Positions 57,088-64,000 of a stretch of DNA of 64,000 bases are shown here, piece after piece. The notes beneath the pieces were generated by a model. That model saw nothing but the letters and a program-made list of their open reading frames with translations, was not told the DNA's origin and did not search any database. Position numbers and translations under genes: made by a program. Origin of the DNA: Hemibagrus wyckioides (lineage: Eukaryota; Chordata; Actinopteri; Siluriformes; Bagridae); the NCBI RefSeq assembly GCF_019097595.1, contig NC_080734.1:17682392-17746391 (forward strand), written 5' to 3'. Positions within the stretch are counted from its first letter, which is position 1. The number at the start of each line of letters is the position of its first letter.

Positions 57088-60000
57088 CTAATGGGACTGG
57101 GCGATACTGGAGAAGTACTCCAGCATGTCCTTTATGGTGAAGTCCATGGTGATGCCCGAGCCGGGATAGCAGCGGTTGATCAGCCCCTCAAAATGCTTAT
57201 ACTGGCGGATGAACTCGTCCTGCATGGAGTGCCACACCACCTGGTCAAATGAAATTCAGATTGAAACACATCACTGGATTGGTTTTCTGTCCCCCACACC
57301 ATCAAGGCATCCTCACTTTATCCTCATCTGAGAACAAAGCTGCTGCATAATTCTACTACAATCAGCAGTTAGTGTTTAGTGGAATCAGGTCACACTTCCC
57401 GTGTGTGATGTTTACTGACCGCCTTGACATGGCAACACCTTTTAAGATATTTGTTCATAATTTTGCATGTTTTTGGTTTGAGCCAAATGTACGTTGAATC
57501 TGTTGAACCTCTGTACGAGAAGTTTTTAAAAGTTCTAAAAAGCACAAAATCTAAAATGACTGAGATGATGGAAGCAATTGTGAATTTTTTGTCTTGACTC
57601 CCGAATGTCAACAAGGAACAAGAGCCACTGCCGTTCGTCCAGGTCCAGGTATGTGTTCCCAGACACAGATGACCATCACTTCTACTGTGTGTGCCAAGTG
57701 ACAGGAATGTGACAAACACCTCAAACATTAAAAAATAATAATAATAATAATAATAATAATTGTATTTTATAGTATTGATAATTAATCATTTCTACCTCTA
57801 CTACTACTAATAATAAAAACACCATCCTAACATATACCCCAGGGTCATTCAGCCATGGTGGGCCCTGATCAGCTAATGGAAGTTAAATGAAATGATTTCT
57901 GGTCCAAACGGAACTGGATTCAGGTCACTCACTTGTAGAAGACTTTCTTCCTCACACAGATGCTTGTCCACTTTCTTGTAGAGATTGTCCAGGCCCTTCT
58001 TCACCTCTTTACCTGGGTATTCTTTAATCACCTTCCTCAGCTCCTGTTTGTTGAAAGCCAATTGGTAGCTCACTTCCTCTTCCCTCACACCCTGAGCCAC
58101 ACGTGCCTCCACCCCTTCAAAGAATTGCTATAGTGCACACACACACACACACACACATAGTGAATACATGTAAAGTTCCCTAAGTCTCACTCTCTTACAC
58201 AAACTTTTACAGTCAAAACAAAAGTTCAGTACGACTGACATCACACTGATTATTCCAGCTCTTACTTTCAAATAGTCATTTTAGTGATATTCCTGTAAAT
58301 CTCTGCTCCTTACATTGAGTTTATCCAGTGGCTGGCCCAGAGAGTTAATAACATAATACTGAAGATGATCTGTGTATTTCTGCTTGGCCTCCTTCCTCTC
58401 CGTCTCCAGACACGAGATCTTGAGGCGTGACAGAGTGGAGAATATGTGGTGGAAGTTCTCCATCATTACAACATCGCGGGGGGTTTTCTGACTCTCATTG
58501 GCCACTTTCTCCACTGCGCTCAGTCACACACACACACACACACATAGATTAGCAGCTGATTAGTATTAATATTTGTCTGAACAAATGACATATCCAATTA
58601 GAGCAATCTTACAGATTACTGTAAATCACTTAATGATGACTAAGTGAAGTCCCACAAATCAATCAAATTTCTCCAATCCTATAAAACAACGATGAACAAT
58701 CTGACTGAGCTAAGAGTCTCACCGTTCAAAAAGACAGCTCTGATGAGCTTGACATACGCTTTATCCAGGTCACCTCGTCGTTCTGCGTTACGGAAAATTG
58801 TCTCAGCCAATTCAGCAAATTCCTCAAAGCTTGTGACGAAGGGCAGGATCCCGACTTTACTCTTCTTAGAGATTTTTACCTCTTCCATCTGCCTGATTTG
58901 ACCAAACTAAGAGAAAAAATATACACAGATGTGAAAATCCACAGCACAATATCTTCTTTACTAAAGGTGCCAGTAATTATGGATCTAAATAAATGTTATA
59001 TAAATATAACGGCATTAACAGAGAGCTGTTAATTTAATCTATATTCTATGTTTATTCCAGTTTAAATAACACTGAACAGCATCATTAGTTGATTAGTAGT
59101 CCTTTCACTCACAATACACTTGTCGAAGTTCCTCTTGACGGTGACCAGCACGTTGCCCAGCGTGGTGCTGAGGAAAGACGCAGGGTCCACGTTCTCGGCT
59201 GTCCACACGTGATGGCTCATCTTCACCAGCATGTAGAGCGAGTTAAAGCTGTCGATTTTATCTCCCAGTGCGATCAGACTGTTCAGTTCTGTCTCGATGC
59301 TGTGGAAGATCTTATTCATCATCTGCCGCACCATGTCCTTACTGAGAGAGAGCGAGAGACAGAGAGAGAGAAGCAGAGAGAAGTGGGATGGTGAATAATT
59401 TTTACATGAAGGTTTAAAGAAAGCAAAAAGCCAGGAAGTTAAATAAAGATATGAATATTAGGCTGGATGACAATGACTGGGTAAAGACAACAATCTGAAA
59501 ATTTGTTCCCAACATGAGTATGGAACACGTCGGATAAACACGGACTGACGTTAATGATAGGGATGAAGTACGTATGATTAAAGAGATATGAGTCCTCACT
59601 TACTCTGATGATATGGAGTGTCTGTGCTCACTGACTGGTCTGGACTGCAGCACTCCATCCAAGTCATCTGTGGATTCTCCCTAATAAACATCCAGAATAA
59701 TACTGATATGCAGCTTAAACACACCAAAAAGACACACACACACACTCACTCTCTCTCTCCCCCCCTCACACACACACACACACACACTCTCTCTCTCTCT
59801 CTTTCACTGTCCCTCACACACACACTCTCTCTCTCTCTCCCTCCCTCACACACACACACACACTCTCTCTCTCTCTTTCACTGTCCCTCACACACACACT
59901 CTCTCTCTCTCTCCCTCCCTCACACACACACACACACACACACTCTCTCTCTCTCTCTTTCACTGTTCCTCACACACACACTCTCTCTCTCTCCCTCCAT

Positions 60001-63000
60001 CACACACACACACTCTCTCTCTCCCTCCATCACACACACACACACACACACTCTCTCTCTCTCTGTCTTTCACTGTCCCTCACACACACACTCTCTCTCT
60101 CCCTCCCTCACACACACACACTCACCTGAGCTGATGCTGGCTGTTGCTGTAGTTTGAAGAACTTGATGATGAAATCCTGTTCAGCGAGACACAGAGGCTC
60201 CAGCTCACTGAGGACCTGCTCGAATATCTACACACACAAACAGCAGACAATTACAATCTCATCCTAAACACGAAACATGTTCAGATCAATGTAATAAAGT
60301 AACTAGTAATAAAGTAAACAGGCCAAAGCAAATAATCAGGATCCCTGACCAATTTTCTTCTGACCAGTCAGTTTTAAGAATACAACGTTGCTGTGGTATA
60401 CAAGATTTTTATTCAAACCTTAACACAGACTACGGGCGACATCCACATCAATCCGGATAGACCTGGAAACTGTGTTTCCAGTTCTAACAGTTTCCAAAAA
60501 CTGTTCTCTATACTGTGCACGCATAAAAACATAAGAAGCTTTGGCCTGTGTCATTTCATTCAGATGGTTATTTACTTTATGTTTCTAAAATGGACAAAGA
60601 GGTGGAGTTGTTGCATTGTCTCAGCCTGGACACGAGACCAAAACCAAGAGAAAAAGTTTTCAGATTGATCTGGATTAACACAGATGTGGCTTATAACAGG
60701 ATTTCTCTCCTTGCCTTGTCAAACTTGGTCCTGTCGGCCACGTCCAGGTCGGAGGCGGACATATTGCCCATGTCCAGCAAAGACGAGGACTGTGAACGAC
60801 GGCTGTTGGAACTGCTGACAGCCAACTTGTTGAGACTGGAGGTGGAGCCAGTGAGCTTCCCTGAACTCCCATGAAGACCTGAGTCCCAGAGAAGACAGAC
60901 GCTCAGACAGAGAGAGAGAGAGAGAGAGATATACACTCCCACTGGTACAGCACAAGAACTACAACTAATCACAAACACTGGCCTACAACATCTAATCACA
61001 CATATTTAACTCGACTAGCTTGTCTACAACTCTGTTTATATTTTATATCACTATCCTAGAGACGATAACTGTCTTCATAATATAGCATGAAGTTCACACT
61101 TTTTTCTTTTTATTCTCCTATTTTGCCTATTTAGTCTGCAAATTCAGTATATTAGACAGAAATAATGTGCATAAAACAGCCTCCATGTGTTCACAGTTCA
61201 CTGAAACAAACAAATCAATCTGAAGTGAAATGGCGTTACAAAAAGCTGGTAACAAACAAAACCTTTGAGGTTCGTCTGACCGTCAAAGACATTTTGTGAA
61301 GCTCTGCAGACAAACGTCTAGCAAAGGATAACACATGAATGACAACATGAATGACAAGCATGAGCTGTTGAGAGAGATGTGTAAAAGGGTGTGTGTAAAC
61401 CTGTGTGCGTGTGTGTGTTTGGGTCAATTATGCTGCACAGCTTAATAAAGAGATCTGTTGTGGTTTACTGACTAGAACAAAAATCAGAGAGAAACAAAAA
61501 AACAAAAAAATGGCATGAGGTGCATTGTGGCATTACGAGAAAGTGAAGCGTTGAAAGATGCGTGCTGCGTGGTACTTACTTTCCGTCTCCTGTTTGAGAG
61601 CGCTCTCTTTCCGAGGAAGCGTGGCTGCAGGCCAGTTAGAAAGGCAGGCATCAGAGACAGAGACACGTTAGGCTCATGACATGCAGTGGGACATTCAGGG
61701 GTTAGGGGTTAGACATGAGGTCAGAGATATACACAACGACATGCGCTGCAGCGCCTGAGTCGACTTTGCAAGCCCACTGGCTGCTTGAAAACAAAATTCA
61801 ACAGCGTTTTGTTTTCCACACAACCTCTCGGGACAATGGGACAGAGTGGGTGGAGTTTCCTCTATCTGATGGGGAGAGCTGTACTAGGAATTTATTATAA
61901 AGCTTTCTTGGAGTCCTAAGTGTCTTTTGTTACTATATAGATATTAGTACAGCGATTCAAATAGAGCTAATAAACAAAATAGTTTAGCAGATTGACTATT
62001 GAGTCGTGTGTGTGTGTGTGTGACGTGTGTTGTGTGTTACAGCAATACAAAACAGTCCTAATGTATGGAAACACTTTACATTACACTTTGATGTGTGTAG
62101 GATTTGTGTTGCGTGTACTAATTCGTCCTTTTTCATTCTGGTCAGTGTCTCTCCTGCCTTATCGTAAAACATTATCATCTCCTACTACTTCTGGCAAAAA
62201 GTCTCCAAGTCTCTAAGACTGAACATGGTCTCAAACAATTAGTTTATGAGATGAATGTTTTCTTAGTTCAAAACACAACTCGTGTCATAGAGCATGCTCA
62301 TTAATCATTTAATCAAAATAAAAAACCCAGCTCTAAATTCAAACAATATTTATAATTATAATTAACCTGATCTTCACCACCAAACCTTCTACTGAGTGAA
62401 TGTAGATAAATAGATCAGAGTATTATAGCACACCAAATTAAGTTAAAATAATCTGGTATGATAATGAGACGTTACTCGTTGTGATTTGAGGTATTTTAAG
62501 GCACACCAGACAGTTTAACCTCCCAAGTGTTTTTACTCTGAGACTCCTAATGAGCTGTTAGCAATTCAGATTGTCTGTCCGGTCTGACGCTAATGCCTTT
62601 GACGTCAACAAACTGAAGTGTTTGTTTCATTAAGAGCAACATTAGAGCAAGCAATGACAACTCTATCTTCTGTATCACATTAGAGTCAGACAGATGCACA
62701 AATGCAAGCAAGAGGCCGGTGCAAACACAGGACAAACGCTGAGCACGATGTAGAACCTGCATAATGAGGAAAATACACAAATAAGCACTTAAGAAGAGAC
62801 ACAAATCTTACCAAACTTTCCCTTCCCTTCTTTGGTGGTTCCTGCCATTTTGATTTTTGCGACCTCGAAGAAGTCTTTGATTTCTCTCTCGTACAATCGG
62901 GTCATGTAGTCCACGTAGGTCTAGGTTAAAGAAGAGACAGAAGATGCTTCGTTGCTTAGGACAATGATGATGATGATGATGCATGTGATGAAGAAACACT

Positions 63001-63153
63001 TACCCTGGACAGGCCTTCGTACTTCTCCCTCTGCGTGTTCTTCAGCCACTCCATCAGTTTTGCGTATCTGAGCAGGTCTCTGTGTAGTGGGCTGTGTTTG
63101 GGCAGGGTCAGCTCTGCTGTGTGCTGAGACAGCGCCGAGCTCTGATCATGACC
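57088..63153 (-). CDS. exoc1: Exocyst complex component 1 (Sec3), C-terminal part
   Basis: EXOC1 is the Sec3 subunit of the exocyst, which tethers secretory vesicles to the plasma membrane. Minus-strand exons, from 5', are 63153-63004, 62920-62812, 61624-61580 (cassette), 60878-60715, 60227-60126, 59680-59604, 59341-59113, 58906-58723, 58513-58314, 58127-57933 and 57240-57088 (TAG at 57090-57088). Phases agree, giving 535 residues with the cassette or 520 without; human EXOC1 has 894, so the N-terminal PH-like half lies beyond the right edge. Diagnostic segments are [92 protein letters not shown] and [16 protein letters not shown]. The intron after 60715 begins GC (GCAAGG) instead of GT; the others are GT-AG. 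Confidence 0.96.
59735..60122. repeat. CT/CA repeat array filling an exoc1 intron
   Basis: Units of (CA)n, (CT)n and TTTCACTGTCCCTCAC or CCCTCCCTCAC alternate. The block TTTCACTGTCCCTCACAC recurs near 59801, 59877, 59959 (with TTCCT) and 60067. The array occupies most of the 445-bp intron between exons 60227-60126 and 59680-59604. On the coding strand it is GA- and GT-rich. Confidence 0.92.
61580..61624 (-). CDS. exoc1: exoc1 45-nt in-frame cassette exon
   Basis: The acceptor CTGGCCTGCAG precedes CCACGCTTCC and the donor is GGAAA/GTAAGTACC. The exon begins and ends so that both flanking exons (62812 and 60878, phase 1) join in frame with or without it. It adds about 15 residues, [18 protein letters not shown], to the serine-rich linker before [11 protein letters not shown]. 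Skipping gives [10 protein letters not shown] infer alternative use from the symmetrical phase and small size. Confidence 0.75.
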
Positions 63154-64000
63154 CTACACACATACAATGGTTAAAACAAATACATAACTGTATTGTATTA
63201 CCTCTAAGAAGAGCATAGGCTCTAAAACAGAGCTTCTGAAGACATCACTGTAAGAAATAATCCGTTAATGGCAACAAGCAAACCTACAGGGATGATCTTA
63301 CGATGATCAAACACACACACACACATACACAGTTAGTCTGAATTAACATTCCCTTACAGTCAGCCTTTCATCCCTGTAAGGGAATCAGAGCTACTCTCCT
63401 GACACTAGCAAACATGCTTCACTTTCTCAAATGGAACGCCGTGCTTTCTGATTTTCTTACCCCCCCACACACACAAACACCCCAGACTAACCTCCGTCTC
63501 TACTTCACATCCAGCAGCTACCGGGCCGTATTCAGAGTCGAGTGAAGTGCGAGTTAATAACAAAATGCGCTCATTAGTATTCTGACCTCAGAATTAATTG
63601 CTGCTTGGACTTGATGTGTGAGTGGGATGACCTTTTTTATCTGGTCAAATTAGAGGCGTGTATCAGGACCGGGATCCCATCTGACCCAAGAGAAGTCATG
63701 AGTACCGGTGTCATGCAGGTGGGCTGTCAAAATTGAGCTCTCAAATCAAGAAAGTCAACGTTTATGAACACGAAAGCTTACAGTGTTCTGGTGCATTATG
63801 TACAGGGGGTAACAATAACACACTGTATTATGGATCTTAATTAAAAATTGATTAAAGACACCCAAAACTGAAATCTCTCGTGAATATTATTTAGAATAGT
63901 ATTTAGACTCCTGTTTGCTTATTTTCTTGAGAAGTCTGTAGACTTTGATTAGAGTGGACTCATGAGAAACACAACTGATGTGTGTGTACAACATCCAAAA
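63154..64000. other. exoc1: exoc1 intron to the window edge
   Basis: No further exoc1 exon is seen. A (CA)n run lies at about 63308-63325. The next upstream exon is presumably beyond position 64000. Confidence 0.55.

Noticed and set aside
59618..60157. 179-codon plus-strand frame
   Set aside because: It is the translation of CT/CA repeats in an exoc1 intron, antisense to the gene.
1..64000. A new multi-gene defence, biosynthetic or mobile system
   Set aside because: Only three known vertebrate genes with unrelated roles and common repeat families are visible; nothing suggests a cooperating novel gene set.

Overview
The window is teleost nuclear DNA. Its genes have short GT-AG introns, often 75-200 bp, and the intergenic DNA is full of CA/GT and CT/GA microsatellites, Tc1/mariner relics, tRNA-derived SINEs and small hAT-like elements with 8-bp target-site duplications (TSDs). 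The mix of Tc1-like families and tRNA-SINEs fits an otophysan fish (catfish, characin or cyprinid lineage). That placement is inference, and the species cannot be named from the sequence.

Layout. From 1 to about 27.7 kb I find no convincing gene. This part holds a 21-bp-unit minisatellite (1.5-2.8 kb), two 203-bp-family or related MITE sites, a SINE nested in a Tc1 copy (8.5-9.2 kb), a hAT-like element nested in a TA-flanked element (19.5-20.7 kb), a 1.2-kb GA/GACA array (22.0-23.2 kb) and a Tc1 copy with both ends (25.8-26.9 kb). A GC- and CpG-richer patch at 27.7-28.0 kb may be the first exon or promoter of a leftward gene. From 28.1 to 29.4 kb there is a diverged tandem repeat interrupted by a Tc1 insertion.

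Three protein-coding genes occupy the right half. cep135 (+, coding 31301-46540) was reconstructed as 25 coding exons that stay in frame for 1,163 codons plus stop. It encodes the centriole assembly protein CEP135. chst14 (-, two exons, 55398-55117 and 48985-48158) encodes the Golgi dermatan 4-O-sulfotransferase, 369 aa. exoc1 (-, 63153-57088, 3' part only) encodes the C-terminal ~520-535 residues of exocyst subunit Sec3/EXOC1, and its 5' half lies beyond the right edge. cep135 converges on chst14 and exoc1. cep135 and exoc1 are also neighbours in tetrapods, so their linkage is conserved, but their relative orientation differs and chst14 lies between them.

The three genes do unrelated jobs (centriole assembly, glycosaminoglycan sulfation, exocytosis), so their proximity need not mean shared function. 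I did not find a new multi-gene system. The observations most worth following up are structural: nested transposons with readable TSDs, a diverged tandem repeat split by a Tc1 element, a 45-nt in-frame cassette exon and a GC-AG intron in exoc1, a large foldback inside a cep135 intron, and the close opposing polyadenylation signals of cep135 and chst14. Exon boundaries were read by eye from splice consensus, reading phase and remembered family similarity; no alignment was run.
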